In this document: piece by piece, positions 32,378 to 44,050 of the stretch
Layout: each line of letters begins with the position of its first letter
Position numbering within the stretch: position 1 is the first letter of the stretch
Assembly: GCA_018524725.1 (NCBI GenBank)
Contig: JAEUWP010000562.1
Span: forward strand, 434,001 to 498,000
DNA length: 64,000 nt
From: Podaxis mareebaensis
Taxonomy: Eukaryota > Basidiomycota > Agaricomycetes > Agaricales > Agaricaceae
Direction of reading: 5' to 3'
The notes under the pieces: generated by a model
What the model was told of the DNA's origin: nothing
The model's input: the letters and a program-made list of their open reading frames with translations, nothing else
The model's database searches: none
Program-made: the position numbers and the translations under genes

Positions 32378-35300
32378 TCACTCTTGTCGATGTGACCCTC
32401 CATCATTCACTCCTAGTGTCGTTCCGGTCCCAGGTCGTGCCAGTGCTTCTTCCACTGTCTTGCTTCCAATTGTCTCATTAGAATCCTTCACCACCCCTTG
32501 CGCTGACTCCTCCCGGACCTTTTCATCGGCTGCTTTCACATCTTCGTCACTCACATTCTCACCTACGCCGTCACCCGATCCCTTCTCTACGTCTAAATTT
32601 GACTCCAGTTTCCCGTTGTCCCCTTGTTTCGCTCCTTGCCTCACGATATTCCGTTGCAGAGAGTATTTCCTGAGACCGAGAACTAGGTGCAAAGTCTGTG
32701 AGATGTCCCCTGTGTGTAACATGCAGATGCACTTACCCATAATGAAGCATGCACCCACCACCGGCGTCATTACGATCCAGATAGTACTAATTGATCTCGC
32801 ATACGCATGGATAACCTGGGCTTTTTGCACAGGATCCTGTTGATACTCTTTGAGCACTCTCACACAAATTCAATAAATTGATCACTGACAGGTATTGTTT
32901 TCAGTCTTCCTACACTCTGGTTGAGGGACCCTGCGCTCGTGTCAAGGCTCAGATTGGGTATGTTTTTGATCTTTTTAGACAGGATCTGGCCACAAGTTCA
33001 ATCTTGCAGTTCAGCAAAACAAGCCAAATTGTGCTACTCACGCTTGAAAAGATGGCTTGTCCGACCGAGATGCCGACGGTACCCCCAAGGGTCCTGCCAC
33101 GATCAATACATCAAAACACGACATGATCACTGATTGTTCACACTACAAACCTGATGAATCCGAAAGTCCCAGTCGTCGTCGCCATATCCTTTATCGGCAT
33201 GGCGGCTTGCAACGCAATAAGCGGCGTCTACACGAAAACATGTCATTCACCCAAGGGCGATCTGACAGGTGTCATCGACTACTTACCTGGAATAGGCAAC
33301 CGAGACCAAGCGCCGCAATCAGAGGGAATATGACCTTAACAGCTCTAAGAGGACCAGTCTTGTGAGTCGTCTTCTATGATTAACACTTTGGGGTATGAAC
33401 TTACGTTGAAGATGTTCCATCAAGCATTGTCATCAAACCCATCCCCACCGCAAATACCGCGTACGATCCCCAAATTACGGATCTATAACTTCCTGTTCGG
33501 GTGACAACAACACCAGAGATTGCAGATGTCACGGCACAGCCAAGGGAAAACGGCAACATTCTATTTAGCTTTAGTATCAAAGTATTTCCGCTGAATACAG
33601 ACGACTTACTCAATTCCTGCCCTGGTAGCAGACGCGCCAAGAACCTGATAATATAAGGGAAGATAATAGGCACCTACGACGTAACTTGGTGAATCTGTCG
33701 AATTTTTCTGAGAGATCTGGGATTTACCACAAAAGAATGATACTGCGTGCAAAAAGGTCGTGATCAACAGAATAGCTGTCGTTCTCGTCTGTAGATCACA
33801 ATAAGCACAGCTCCTGCTCTCTCCTCCAGCGGGCTCACCTTGAATAAACGTGGAGGGACAATAGGCGAGCGCTTCGTGAAGTATTCATTTACACCACCAA
33901 CCACCAGGGACACACATCCGATAACAAGGAGCGCAATCGTAGATGGGAGTGACCCTAAACAATTCATTTAAGCATCATATCAGTACACACGACAAATACG
34001 CAAGTTCCTTACAGCTCTTTTCACTCTCGTTAAAGCCGAAAAGAAGGCAAAGGATGCCGGCTACTATAAAGAACAACCCAACAAAATCGAATTCTTGGAC
34101 GTGCTCCCGGACCGTCTTCCCCTGATGTGGATTCAAGTTCAAAAAGAAGAATAGCAGGACACCACCAAGTCCACCTGTGGGTCTAGAGAGACAAATTGTG
34201 AACCATTGAATACGTTGGGGTAATGTGGCACACCTACAAGTTGATGAAGAAACACCAACGCCAGGAAACATGATCCGTGAAGGCCTGACAGTCTTTAGGC
34301 ATTGCAGTTGAAAAAGCCTGAAAATCTTGGACTTACTCCGCCCATTAGGGGCCCGACAACACTAAATCAAGTTGGTTATAATCGCGAACAATTCCCCTGA
34401 TAGTTCACTTACCTGGCAAGAGCCCAAGTCGCTCCGAATAGTCCACCATACTTCCCACGACTGTGAATTATAAGTAACGAGATAACAGGCAATGATGACC
34501 GTACGCACTCTTGCAGAGACACAATATCACTAAGGGTGATATTTGACTGAAACAAACTGTGAGTTGACGTAATACAAAGGGAAGATGGAATGACGCACCA
34601 TTTGTATAATCCCGCCCCCGCCGATCCCCTGCACTGCTCTCGCAACGATGAGCCAATCCTATGTGTCAGCTGAGTATGCTATGCAATCAATCAGAACCTG
34701 GGAATCACCATGCTTTGTGCGGCACCACATAAGGCGGAACCGAGCTGATTAAACCATCCTTGGCAATCAGCTAACCATAGATGTCTTCCAACTGTTCTTA
34801 CTGACCAGGAATATGAAGACAGAAGAGTACAAAACGGGTTTTCTGCCTATGATATCTGAAAGTTTGCCATAAAGGGGGGAAAGCCTACGCATGCATGAGC
34901 ATCGGTGATATTCTGAGTCACAAGGTGCGTACGTTGCAGCGGCCAACATGTAAGCACTGTCGGAGAGTACATTATTAGATCCGGCAATGACATCGGTCGT
35001 GATATCCACTTACGTTCCCACCCAGCTGTACTGACTGCCACCGCCCAGTTTACTGACGATGGTGGGTAGCGCTGTGGCTACAATCGTCTGCGCATCTTGA
35101 GTGAACACCATACGACTGCTAGAATGAATACTACATACTTGATCCAAAGCCGCGAGAAAGATACAAAGCATCAGGCCAGCAAGCACCTATGGCTTAAGGT
35201 GAGTCATTCAGTCTGGTGAGAACATACTAGTATTGGATGCGCACCAAAGACAGACGGTTTTCTGGCAGGACGTGTTCTTCATTGGCCTTCCAAGATGCGC

Positions 35301-35388
35301 CTGGTTTGGACTTTTCCTCTTTCATCTTCCGGACTCCTACGTTGTGGTTGAGGTCCTGGCTGGCAGCGTCCTTCGCATTGTAAGACAT
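32378..35388 (-). CDS. MFS transporter, DHA2 (drug:H+ antiporter) type
   Basis: A membrane carrier of about 14 helices, in more than ten exons. It starts MSYNAKDAASQDLNHN, a cytosolic tail. Recognised blocks are PLYGKLSDIIGRKPVLYSSV (the MFS G-x3-D-x-x-GR-x loop), WLIVARAVQGIGGGGIIQMV (motif with R and GxGGG), SDIVSLQERGKYGGLFGATW, FFINLPTGGLGGVLLFFFLN, and later VNEYFTKRSPIVPPRLFK and MLPFSLGCAVTSAISGVVV. The last exon encodes one helix (ISTIWIVMTPVVGACFIMG) and a long acidic C-terminus up to 32378. Fungal DHA2 members export drugs or import basic amino acids and siderophores at the plasma membrane or vacuole; the substrate here is unknown. Confidence 0.92.
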
Positions 35389-36304
35389 GATCGTGATGTA
35401 TGAGGAGCGTTAGGGGGTCGGAGCAAGTGAATAGGGGAGGGGATAAGAGGGGATTGGAGAGGGAAGAAGGGAGGTGCTCTGGGAAGAGGTGAATATTTTG
35501 TGGATACCCATTCTTATGAGAGAATTCGTGAATCCCCTTTGCACCTGTCGATCCCCTTCAAAGTGGTCAGGTCATGGGTGCCGGCGATGCCGTTCCAGGT
35601 TCGGCCATGTTCGTTCCTCGCTTAGAAATAGTTTAGCGCGACTTTTCTTACGAGAGCCCGTGCCTATCGTCGTAATTCACCATTCAAATGCCTCGGATAC
35701 ACGGAAACTATCCGGCGGCAACCATATTTTAATTTAGAACTTGCCAGCCTTGGTCAGCCGAACAACTCTTTGTGCATGGCAAACGTTGTCGGAGAGTGAA
35801 AACGTTGAGCTCCGCGAGCCGCTGGAATTCACTTTTAAATTGATTATTTTTAGCCTTCCCAGGACAGCACAGACGAATCCGTTCGGCAAGTGCTGGAAGA
35901 GGCTGGAAGAACTTGACTCATGTTGTTGTCCTGACGGCACATCCAGAAGGGTTAATGGCAATCTGATAATAATCGCTGCTCGCTAAAACATTTGTCGTAG
36001 CGTCTCCCGATACCTGGAGCCTGGGATAAAAGGATGTTCTCGTCCAGGGGATTGCCGCTCTTCCGATTGTGTGAGACCCTGCAAAGGCGTTTTTGCAAGA
36101 AGCGGTACAGAGAACCGCCAAAGTGACCAGGATGAATTGATGAAGTGCATTGTGTAGAAATGACTGATAAAATAAGAGATAACCGGAGCCGACCTTTTTC
36201 GGAGTTCTCCATAAGCCAAACCTTATCTGTCTCAAGATTTCTTCAGTCTTGACCACTACCTTCACCTTTGCTTTCGCTGCTCCGACATTTAAAAAACGCA
36301 CACC
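35389..36304. other. Long divergent intergenic region, MFS transporter and Ran
   Basis: This 916-bp stretch separates the start codons of the MFS gene (minus) and Ran (plus). It is a natural place for two promoters and the Ran leader. A pyrimidine-rich run (tcttcagtcttgaccactacc and onward) precedes the Ran start. Small open frames in it have no recognisable motif. Confidence 0.55.
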
Positions 36305-37420
36305 ATGACCGAACAACAATCCATCCCCACGTTCAAGCTTGTTCTCGGTACGCTTTCTGTCTCCTATAGTCGTCCTATCATCTCACAACAGCTCACAATT
36401 GACTCGATCATCTGCGCATCCTCATCGATGCACGACCATTCCTCAATGACACGTTATTCATACATGAACTGGTAAATCGACTCAATCGACGCATATCCTT
36501 GTTCGAAATCGCGTAGTTGGTGATGGTGGCACTGGCAAGACTACTTTCGTCAAGGTGGGCAATACAGCTTTGACCCACACTTAATCGTGTTTTGATCTTT
36601 CAAATCTATAGCGCCACTTGACTGGTGAATTCGAGAAGAAGTACATTGGTATGGAACCACCCTTTCTTCGCGTTTCAGCCTGATTCGGCTTCGCGACTGT
36701 CTTCATTCTCATCTCACAACCTGCTACTCACAGCAACTCTTGGCGTCGAGGTGCACCCATTGAGCTTCACGACCAACTTCGGTACCATCTGCTTCAATGT
36801 CTGGGATACTGCAGGGCAGGAGAAGTTTGGAGGCCTGAGGGATGGCTACTACATCCAAGGCCAGTGTGGCATCATCATGTTTGATGTCACCTCCCGGATT
36901 ACCTACAAGAACGTCCCCAATTGGCATCGCGATCTTGAACGTGTCTGTGAAAACATTCCAATTGTTCTTTGTGGTAATAAGGTCGATGTCAAGGTGCGAT
37001 CAACAACTATGCTACCGTCACCAGAATTCTCAACCCTTTTCTAGGAACGCAAAGTGAAGACCGGTGCTGTTACCTTCCACCGCAAGAAGAACTTGCAGTA
37101 CTTCGAGATCTCGGCCAAATCCAACTATAATTTCGAGAAACCTTTCCTCTGGTTGGCGAGGAAGCTCGTCGGGTAAGAGAAATTGTAATATCGAGTAGCT
37201 ACTGCTGCTTACGAAGCTACTACAGCAACCCTACACTTGAATTCGTCGCTGCTCCTGCTCTTGCTCCTGCTGAGGTCGCTGTCGACCCTGTACTCATGAA
37301 GCAGTACGAGGCCGAGCTGAAACAGGCATGTTTTCGTCAAAACCAGTTTTTCCAACATGCTCATGACATCACACTCAGGCTGAGGCAGTCCCCCTCCCCG
37401 AAGAGGATGACGATCTCTAA
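36305..37420 (+). CDS. GTP-binding nuclear protein Ran (Gsp1/Spi1)
   Basis: Ran drives nuclear import and export and spindle assembly by cycling between GTP and GDP. The start [15 protein letters not shown] runs across a 169-nt first intron to [20 protein letters not shown] (P loop). Then follow [14 protein letters not shown] (switch I), [20 protein letters not shown] (switch II with DTAGQE), the Ran-specific [31 protein letters not shown], and [20 protein letters not shown]. The protein ends in the acidic tail PLPEEDDDL. About seven exons. The last intron (37326-37378) must begin with GC. All residues expected for nucleotide binding are present. Confidence 0.97.
37326..37378 (+). other. GC-AG intron in the Ran gene
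   Basis: The frame reaches GAG CTG AAA CAG at 37325 and resumes as GCT GAG GCA after a ctcag acceptor, giving the conserved acidic Ran tail. The intron starts GCATGT. The only nearby GT, two bases further on, gives a frame that ends at once in TGA. Reading through produces an unrelated basic/aromatic tail. Confidence 0.8.
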
Positions 37421-37587
37421 ATTGTCCATCTCCCGACGTGTTGCTCTCATAATCAGTTTTCTCAGATGTGACACTACGAATACCTCACTCTCCATCTTTT
37501 CCTGTAGCACTTTGTTTTCGTAATTAACAGCTTTTCCTATACATCCTTGCGTTCAAAGATACATTGTGTACGCCGATTTTCATGCAG

Positions 37588-40046
37588 CTACTGGGTGTCA
37601 AGTCGATCTGAGTGGGATTGTGCACCAGCACAGCTACGCAACAAAACTTTCAACATCATGCGTTGCAACAAGTTCAAAGTTGCCCCCGCAGCATGATCCG
37701 TGCGTGCGACAAGATTCTCCGCTTGTTCGGGTGTCGAAGAGCGCAAAAGGTTGAACTGTTTTTCTGTCATGATTCCCTTTGATGCCAGGGGGATGAGGAG
37801 CTCTTGCATCCCATGAACAGTAAAGAAGTTCTTCATAGCCTTTGATACCTGGCTTAAGTCCGGTTGAGGATGAACAGGACACTCGGAGTGTGCTGTAAGG
37901 ATTTCGTCATGTGTCATCATCGTCACCACTGAGTGTGGGAAATCGGTGGGGTTGTCAGAAGTGGCTGCAAGGTTAGGAGTAGAATCCACCCGCTGCGCTT
38001 CAGCTTGATCCTTGGCCCGTCGTTGAAGGTAAAAACGAACCGGCCAAGCATCCTCGAAAAAACACAAATTCGGTTCTTCGTCCAAAATCTATGTCATGGA
38101 AGGCCTCAGAGCCATTATTTACATCGTCTGCGCTAGAACTCACCACATCAACGGCCTTTCTGAGTCTCTGACAACTTGCTTGGTCAAATGGTTTGTAGTT
38201 CTGAATGAATGCCTCTCCATGTTGGTCTGCGAGATCCTATTCGCTATACGTCAACAAGGTCTTTGCATCAAACCACCGGAGCTTACAATGATCCTCGTGA
38301 AGAGCGGGTTGTCGCTACCTAACCCCATTGCGTGTTCCAAGTCGGACAAGATATTCGCTGAATTCATTAGCAAGGCTTTAGTTGTGTCATCTGGCCATGG
38401 CACACTTTCGCATTCTCCGTCCATGATGAAGTGTGATTGCGTCTCCGCTGCGCCTGTCGAGTCACTCAACTCCTGTGGCTCGTAGTTGACTAAGAGATCC
38501 GTAACCATGGCCATGTCGGGTGCGGAGAAGTAATTGCTGGGGAGACGGTTACAGAACTCTTGTCGATCGCCCTTGTCCCAAGTGAGTAACATCGCCAGAT
38601 GACGACCGTGTATCAACCCGTTCATTGCTAATATCGGGACTACGTGTGGAATAGCCGAGAACATACTATAGAGTTCAACTTGAACCTCTCTTGGGATGCG
38701 AGGGACGTAACCACAGAAGGCGCATGGCGAAGGGTAATGATTCGAGATGCTGATTGTTGGAGGCTCCGTCGGGAGTCGGACTACTGGAGTTTGGGGCGGT
38801 TCTGGAAGCCGCAAATTTGGGCTGGGATGCTGTGAGGAGAGTGGCGCGACCGTAGTTGCACTTGGTGTGACTGGGCTATATTGCCCTGGTTGGGGAGCGT
38901 TGAAGAGCGTTCCTTCTTCCGAAACCGCCCTTACGGCAGAACTCTTCACTCGTGGAGGGGGTTTTCCAACAAAAAAGATAGTCCAAGGTCGCCGAGTTGC
39001 CGCTTTATCTGGAGTGACTACAGGCAGGCCTTCTCGAACGTGAGCGCCACCGAAGATGGCCTTTCCTGTTTTCCGGCGTCGAGATTTGTGAGATTGTGTC
39101 TTGGTGGCTATCGTTTTTGTTTTCTTTGTCACCATCTTTCGAATCATTTTCCGCCTGTGGTATGGCTCCCAGATTTTGGCATAGGTATCGATAGGCCATT
39201 GGAACAAGTATCGACACATTTTCACGTCATGCTCGGAAACCTACAGAGGTGCCTTGTCAACCTTATATTGCGTACGGAAGACAACATAACTCGCATATTT
39301 CTTAAACCTGTCGCGCCTCCCGGGATCCTGGGCTACATAGGGTACTGAAAGGTCGAGGATTTTGCGATAACCCGTACGCACAAAATACTGAACCGGACAA
39401 CAATGAGCATCACGGAGCGAAAGACCTGATCATGACACTGAACGTACTTTAAAAAGTTCGATATCTGCTGGTAAATGCGTTTCGGCGAGCAAGACTTTGT
39501 ATAAGTCGCAAATACGGGAGATCTTGGGTTTGGGTATCAACATGAGTGCCTGATGTGAGTGAGTGTAGGACCTGACCCGTGTTTTTATTTTTGCCCATCG
39601 GATTCCGATCCTCCCAGTTCGTGGTTCCGTTCTTCGCAATGAGGTCCCTCATGTTCACACATGCCGCTGCGGCAGGCGGAGATGTGCACGGCTTGAGCTG
39701 CGAACTTAATATCGGGCATTGGCGTGTCTAAGTTGAAAGCACAGTGCTGGTCTTCGCAATCAATGCTCTATCCATTTGGTGGATTATATTACATTATAGA
39801 ACATGCGTCAAGGAAGAAAGGGAAGGACACGAACATGATGACAACTATAATATCAAAGGTAAGGAGCGTGAGGAGGACATCAACAAAACCGGTCACTGCA
39901 GGATGGTTAGTTTGGAAAGGCATTGTACAAGAGGATCCTACCCGCCTTTTGAGTTTGGATCGACGATCAAGGAGAGCTTCCGCTAGACGTCCTTCCTTAC
40001 GGGCTTTCTTGAGCTGCGGAGGATACTCAGTACTGATACGTGCCAT
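37588..40046 (-). CDS. Unrecognised large protein, gene model uncertain at 5' end
   Basis: Two long frames are clearly coding. One runs from about 39220 to 38270, from MCRYLFQWPIDTYAKIWEPY through a basic patch (KTQSHKSRRRK), a Pro-rich linker and CAFCGYVPRIPREVQ. The other, 38085-37588, is helical (MKNFFTVHGMQELLIPLASK). Upstream pieces that fit in style are YFVRTGYRKILDLSVPYVAQ, MLIPKPKISRICDLYKVLL, a His/Cys-rich DQHCAFNLDTP...CEHEGPHC segment and a basic start, MARISTEYPPQLKKARKEG (ATG 40046). I know no domain or function for this protein. Exon borders upstream of 39230 are guesses, and one in-frame TAG (39257-39259) must lie in an intron or the gene is broken. Confidence 0.5.
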
Positions 40047-40183
40047 GGACGGAGAAGATATCGGCTCACCTCTTTCTTATCTTCCTTGGAAAGAACAGCC
40101 TTTCCTGCACCCCATGCCTGATACAACCGACTGCAATGACAACCGACTGAGCATGTCCACCACATCAGGAAGGGCATTCAGCC

Positions 40184-40894
40184 TTACTTTGTACTAGACT
40201 CATCAAACGTGGGAGGTGCAGTAACCTCCTTTCGTTTCCTCTCTTCTTCATGTGCCTCCCTTTTGTATTTGTTTTGAATCTTGACCCAGAACCTCTCCTT
40301 GAAGCCTACTTCCTCGCTATCGCCTCGGAGCTGGAGAGAGCCCCCAGCGACTTCATCAATACTGAGATACTTCTCATAAACGTTCATGAAGGCCACCATC
40401 CCATCTGGCATAATGACGGGGGTCCACTCCTCTTGGGGACCACGAGCATCACGGTCCGCAGAGACCAAGCCGTACTTGTCACAAGAAAGGAATTTTCCTT
40501 CCCCCGTACCAGTGCGGAGGTTGATTGTTGGAGAACCAGCAACACGTGTGGTAACCCAAACCTGGGCGACATCGGTAGGCGTTTGCTCCAATAAGGGTAG
40601 AGGTTCCGAGTCGCCTTCGCTTTTGGATTTGTCTAGGGAGTGGAGTATAATGCGATTTGTTGTGGAATTGAAGTTGATTGAAATGGGAGATGGGTCGGAG
40701 GGGTGAAAGATGAAAGTGGGACCTCGTATTTCATTGGCTTGTTCTGGGAATACCCAAGTGTCCGGGTCCTTGTCGTCCTCTCGTCGCTTGGTGCTGCGTC
40801 CTTCATCAACATCGTCGTCGTGTCTCTTGCGCTTCTTCTTTGTCTTCTCGCCCTTGAACTTTAGCTTTGTTGAACGTACTCGGTCGTCAGCCAT
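40184..40894 (-). CDS. FRG1-like actin-bundling / RNA-associated protein
   Basis: A single exon of 236 residues. FRG1 homologues are small beta-trefoil proteins linked to actin bundling and found in spliceosomal and nucleolar fractions. The start at 40894 (MADDRVRSTKLKFKGEKTKK) is followed by a Lys/Arg-rich nuclear signal (KKKRKRHDDD). The trefoil part has DKDPDTWVFPEQANEIRGP, GEGKFLSCDKYGLVSADRDA, QEEWTPVIMPDGMVAFMN and YEKYLSIDE, and it ends in a Lys-rich coil (KIQNKYKREAHEEERKRKE). An upstream in-frame ATG at 40993 is less likely. It is divergent from RPL26, with 158 bp between starts. Confidence 0.92.
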   Translation of the reverse strand: MADDRVRSTKLKFKGEKTKKKRKRHDDDVDEGRSTKRREDDKDPDTWVFPEQANEIRGPTFIFHPSDPSPISINFNSTTNRIILHSLDKSKSEGDSEPLPLLEQTPTDVAQVWVTTRVAGSPTINLRTGTGEGKFLSCDKYGLVSADRDARGPQEEWTPVIMPDGMVAFMNVYEKYLSIDEVAGGSLQLRGDSEEVGFKERFWVKIQNKYKREAHEEERKRKEVTAPPTFDESSTK

Positions 40895-41052
40895 TGTGGG
40901 TGCGGGGTCAGGGTGCTTACTGTCGGGCACAAGCCAAGATTCCACTGTGCACGTGATCCTCCAATATTGACCGTGGGAATGACATTGTCCCACTCTCGTG
41001 TAGTAGTCATCCCCTCGTCGTGCCCGCCGTCCTCAAGAAACCCCCGCTCAAA

Positions 41053-41773
41053 ATGAAGTACAACCCCGGTATGTAACACGTCTGTCCGGTCTGCGTTGCT
41101 CGTATCCCACATTCCTCGGTCGAACGGCGGATTTTGGTGGAGAACTCGGCTGGATGCAGATTTGCGGTTATGGATAACTTTAGGTATCCAGACACTGACA
41201 TCGTTGTATCCTACGGCAGACGTTTCCTCCTCACGGCGCAAGTCTCGCAAGGCGCACTTCTCGGCGCCCTCTTCCATCCGCCGCAAGATCATGTCCTCCG
41301 GTCTCTCGAAGGAACTTAGGGCCAAATACAACGTCAGTGGGTCCTACTATTCGACTCATACATCCGGTGACTGACCCACGTACTAGGCCCGCTCACTGCC
41401 TATTCGCAAGGACGACGAGGTTCGGATTGTACGGGGCAAATACAAGGGACGTGAGGGCAAGGTCACCCAGGTTTACCGCAAGAAGTGGGTCATTCATGTC
41501 GATCGTGTTCAACGAGACAAGTCGAACGGCGCGAGCGCACCCATTGGCATTCATCCCAGCAACGTCGTGATCACAACGATCAAGCTGGACAAAGATCGGT
41601 ATGTCTGATAGTACATGCGTTCGTGTTCGCGTTTCAATTATCCGCTTTTCTAGTCGGGCAATCCTTGAGAGGAAGAACAGGAAAAAGGATGCTGCTGGTG
41701 ATGTTGAGATGGCCGATGTACGTACCGTTGACTTCGCCGATCCGGTAACTTAATCTTAACTTTGTTGCAGTAA
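41053..41773 (+). CDS. RPL26: Large-subunit ribosomal protein L26 (uL24)
   Basis: Exon 1 is only 16 nt (MKYNP and one base), followed by a 151-nt intron, a common design in fungal ribosomal-protein genes. The body reads [60 protein letters not shown] (KOW motif) and [13 protein letters not shown], ending GDVEMAD. The last intron (41718-41770) sits exactly between the Asp codon and TAA, so the final coding exon is just the stop codon. Leaving it unspliced would add eleven residues before another TAA. It is divergent from the FRG1 homologue and convergent with VMA8. Confidence 0.95.
41718..41770 (+). other. Intron immediately before the RPL26 stop codon
   Basis: After GATGGCCGAT the sequence is GTACGT (a strong donor), and 53 nt later tttgttgcag is followed directly by TAA. 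Frame, donor and acceptor agree. Retention would give a longer C-terminus with the sequence [11 protein letters not shown]. Confidence 0.75.
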
Positions 41774-41975
41774 TTCCTCCACCGGTTATCGCTCTCGATT
41801 GTATCCCCTTGTTGGAGGGCTTCATGAATCCAAAAGCACCCATGTATCTATGCATAGTACAACTCATATGCCGCATGACGCCTTCGCTCTCGCATCGCTT
41901 CGTCAGGAATTACATTGAAAGACTTGATGAAAGTTTACAGAATGTTATAAGGGACATGGAAAATGCGAAAATGGT

Positions 41976-42889
41976 TCAGAAAATGATGTCCTCATCCTTG
42001 GTACTCAATAAGTTCGTTGACGCCTCATCTTCTTGTATAGAGGGCTCGATGACTGGGGGCGTATCTTGTGTAGCAGATTCAGCCATCTTCGCAGCACTTT
42101 CCCTCTTCTTTTTCCCTTGAACCTTCTTGAGCCTGGCATACGAGCTTAATAGTTGGATTCACGCCTTAACGGAAAAATCGCACCTGAAGAACTCTTCACG
42201 GTCCATTTCATCCAATTCGCTCAGGATATACTTGATCGTATTTTCTAATCGCGGGATAACGACGTGCTCGATAGCATTGACACGACGATTTGTTGCCCGA
42301 ATAACCTCATCAAGAATAGTGAACGCAGTTTGAAGTGATGCCAGTTCGACCAAAGTTTCGAGAGCTTTGGCATACACCTCTTTCGCCTTCATGATCTGTT
42401 GGCCACCACGGCCCAATCCCGTTAGATTGAAGTCTGTAAGCTGTCTCAACGATGCTCTTAGGGCCCCAACGTCGACGACGCACCTGAACCTGGCACGCGA
42501 TCAACCTCAAAAGCAGGCAAAACCACTCCAGAAACATTCTCCTGTTTAGATTTCACCCTAAAAGTAGCTTGCTTCGCTTGCTCTTGCACCAGATACGAAA
42601 TATCACCAGTCGCATAAGTCACCTCGGCCATCGAAAACGAGGCGAGTTGCATAACCTTCCCCATTTTGCGTTTCGCCTAAACTCTACACTGTTTAGTTGG
42701 AATAGGGAGTAGATTGATTGAACTTGCCTCGTCAACTTTCCTGAGTATGGTCCTGAACCTAGTCGTTAAAGCATCACGCTTCTTAGCCAACAGAGAATGT
42801 CCGGTTTGCGCGCCCTTGAGTCGGAGCTTCGTGTTAGTGAGCGCCATACGGGTGGCGAAGACATTCTCCCGCGGGCCAGTACCGGACAT
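41976..42889 (-). CDS. VMA8: V-type proton ATPase subunit D (Vma8)
   Basis: Subunit D forms the central rotor stalk of V1, which turns during ATP hydrolysis to pump protons into vacuoles. The start at 42889 gives [40 protein letters not shown] and [12 protein letters not shown]. The central part has [20 protein letters not shown], and the third block has [40 protein letters not shown] and [20 protein letters not shown], closing with [12 protein letters not shown]. The C-terminus, after a short intron, is Lys-rich then acidic and ends EDEDIIF at 41976. Three introns, all short. Confidence 0.95.
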
Positions 42890-43003
42890 GATGGATGGTG
42901 GGCAGGTGTGTCACAGGCAGCAGCGGGAGGAGAGAGCCCAATTCTGTGACAGACGGAGGCATGACTAGTCTTGATTAAGATAAGGATAGGCCTATGACTT
43001 AAC

Positions 43004-43086
43004 GGGGGCATAGCTCAGTTGGGAGAGCAGTAGACTGAAGTCAATATGTGTTCTAAAGGTCCCGCGTTCGATCCGCGGTGCCCCCA
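43004..43086 (+). tRNA. tRNA-Phe (GAA), with intron
   Basis: The acceptor stem GGGGGCA pairs with TGCCCCC, with discriminator A. The D arm GCTCAGTTGGGAGAGC and T arm CCGCG-TTCGATC-CGCGG are canonical. The anticodon loop reads CTGAAG, so the anticodon is GAA. About 10 nt (TCAATATGTG) after position 37 are intron, leaving a 73-nt mature body. A TTTT tract follows at once as a Pol III terminator. Confidence 0.92.
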
Positions 43087-43289
43087 TTTTTATCACCAAG
43101 GGTGGTCCGACGTTTTCGTGAAGGTAGTGCTCACTTGGTAATCTTTTCTGACAATAACCGAGCGGCAGCGCCCCTTGGCAAACAGGTCGGCCGTGGGAGT
43201 TATGATCATATCTCTCATCAATCTCTTCTGGGCGAGAGCAGCTGGCAGAAAAACCTGGGACTTTAGTCGGGTGCCTAAAAATGTCACCA

Positions 43290-43371
43290 CGACGCCAGCA
43301 GGATTCGAACCTGCGCCCTCAAAGAGGAACAGATTTCTAATCTGTCGCCGTAACCACTTGGCTATAGCGCC
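43290..43371 (-). tRNA. tRNA-Ser (AGA), no intron
   Basis: Class II tRNA with a long variable arm (TTCCTCTTTGAGGGC). The acceptor GGCGCTA pairs with TGGCGTC, discriminator G. The anticodon stem ACAGA/TCTGT encloses loop TTAGAAA, so the anticodon is AGA, reading UCU-type Ser codons. A T run follows on the minus strand. Confidence 0.92.
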
Positions 43372-43847
43372 TGATGTCAAGGTTTCAGGCGTATAAACTC
43401 TTCGGACGATACAGAGCTCAGCATTGCAGGCAGCCATCCGGGGGCTGATTAGTTCGAATCGCAATTCAAGGGCGAAGAACGCCTGGGCATTGCCCCCCGC
43501 AATGTCTCTAAACTCATATATCTTGCCGACTCATAGGCTAACTACCTTGCGTAAGATGTTGATATCATCGCCAGAGGGCCGAGTTGCTTGACGCTGATGA
43601 AGCAAGAGAAATAATTCCCTTTGACCTTGTTTTACAAATAGACCCCAATCGAGATCATTGAATTTCTTCAATTGCCTCCCACTTGTATCTTCAGTGACCT
43701 GAAAAGTAGGGGCGAGGTGCGAGGTAGTCTGCATAAATGTCTTGTTGTGATGTCCCACCCTTGAGAATTTTTTCAAAAGGGAGTGTCCAGACTGCAGCCG
43801 CACATATGTAAAAAGCAAAGCGTTTGTCGAGAGAACAGAAAAGGCTT

Positions 43848-43943
43848 CGACGCCAGCAGGATTTGAACCTGCGCCCTCAAAGAGGAACAGATATCAAATC
43901 ATGTGATTCGAATCTGTCGCCGTAACCACTTGGCTATAGCGCC
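43848..43943 (-). tRNA. tRNA-Ser (CGA), with 14-nt intron
   Basis: Exon sequence matches the AGA copies except at the wobble base (CGA instead of AGA) and one T-loop base. After TTCGAA, 14 nt (TCACATGATTTGAT) interrupt the loop before A-TCTGT. The mature length is 82, as in the intronless copies. A TTTT run follows on the minus strand. Confidence 0.9.
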
Positions 43944-44050
43944 CGTATTTGGGTGGTACATTGCATTTTCTGCGGCCCTCTCGTTGAAGATCTTGGAGTC
44001 GTCAAAGGATTAATCGGTTTACGCCCTCACGGAAGGGTCAGAACAAAAAA

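Noticed and set aside
27263..35388. Secondary-metabolite cluster (monooxygenase plus MFS transporter)
   Set aside because: No backbone synthase is present, and GID4, a housekeeping gene, lies between the two.
36348..36516. Possible snoRNA in the long first introns of Ran and RPL26 (41069-41219)
   Set aside because: No paired C (TGATGA) and D (CTGA) boxes or H/ACA hairpins could be made out in either.
43531..43818. 95-codon frame between tRNA genes on the minus strand
   Set aside because: No recognisable motif, and placed in a tRNA cluster with no sign of splicing or conservation.
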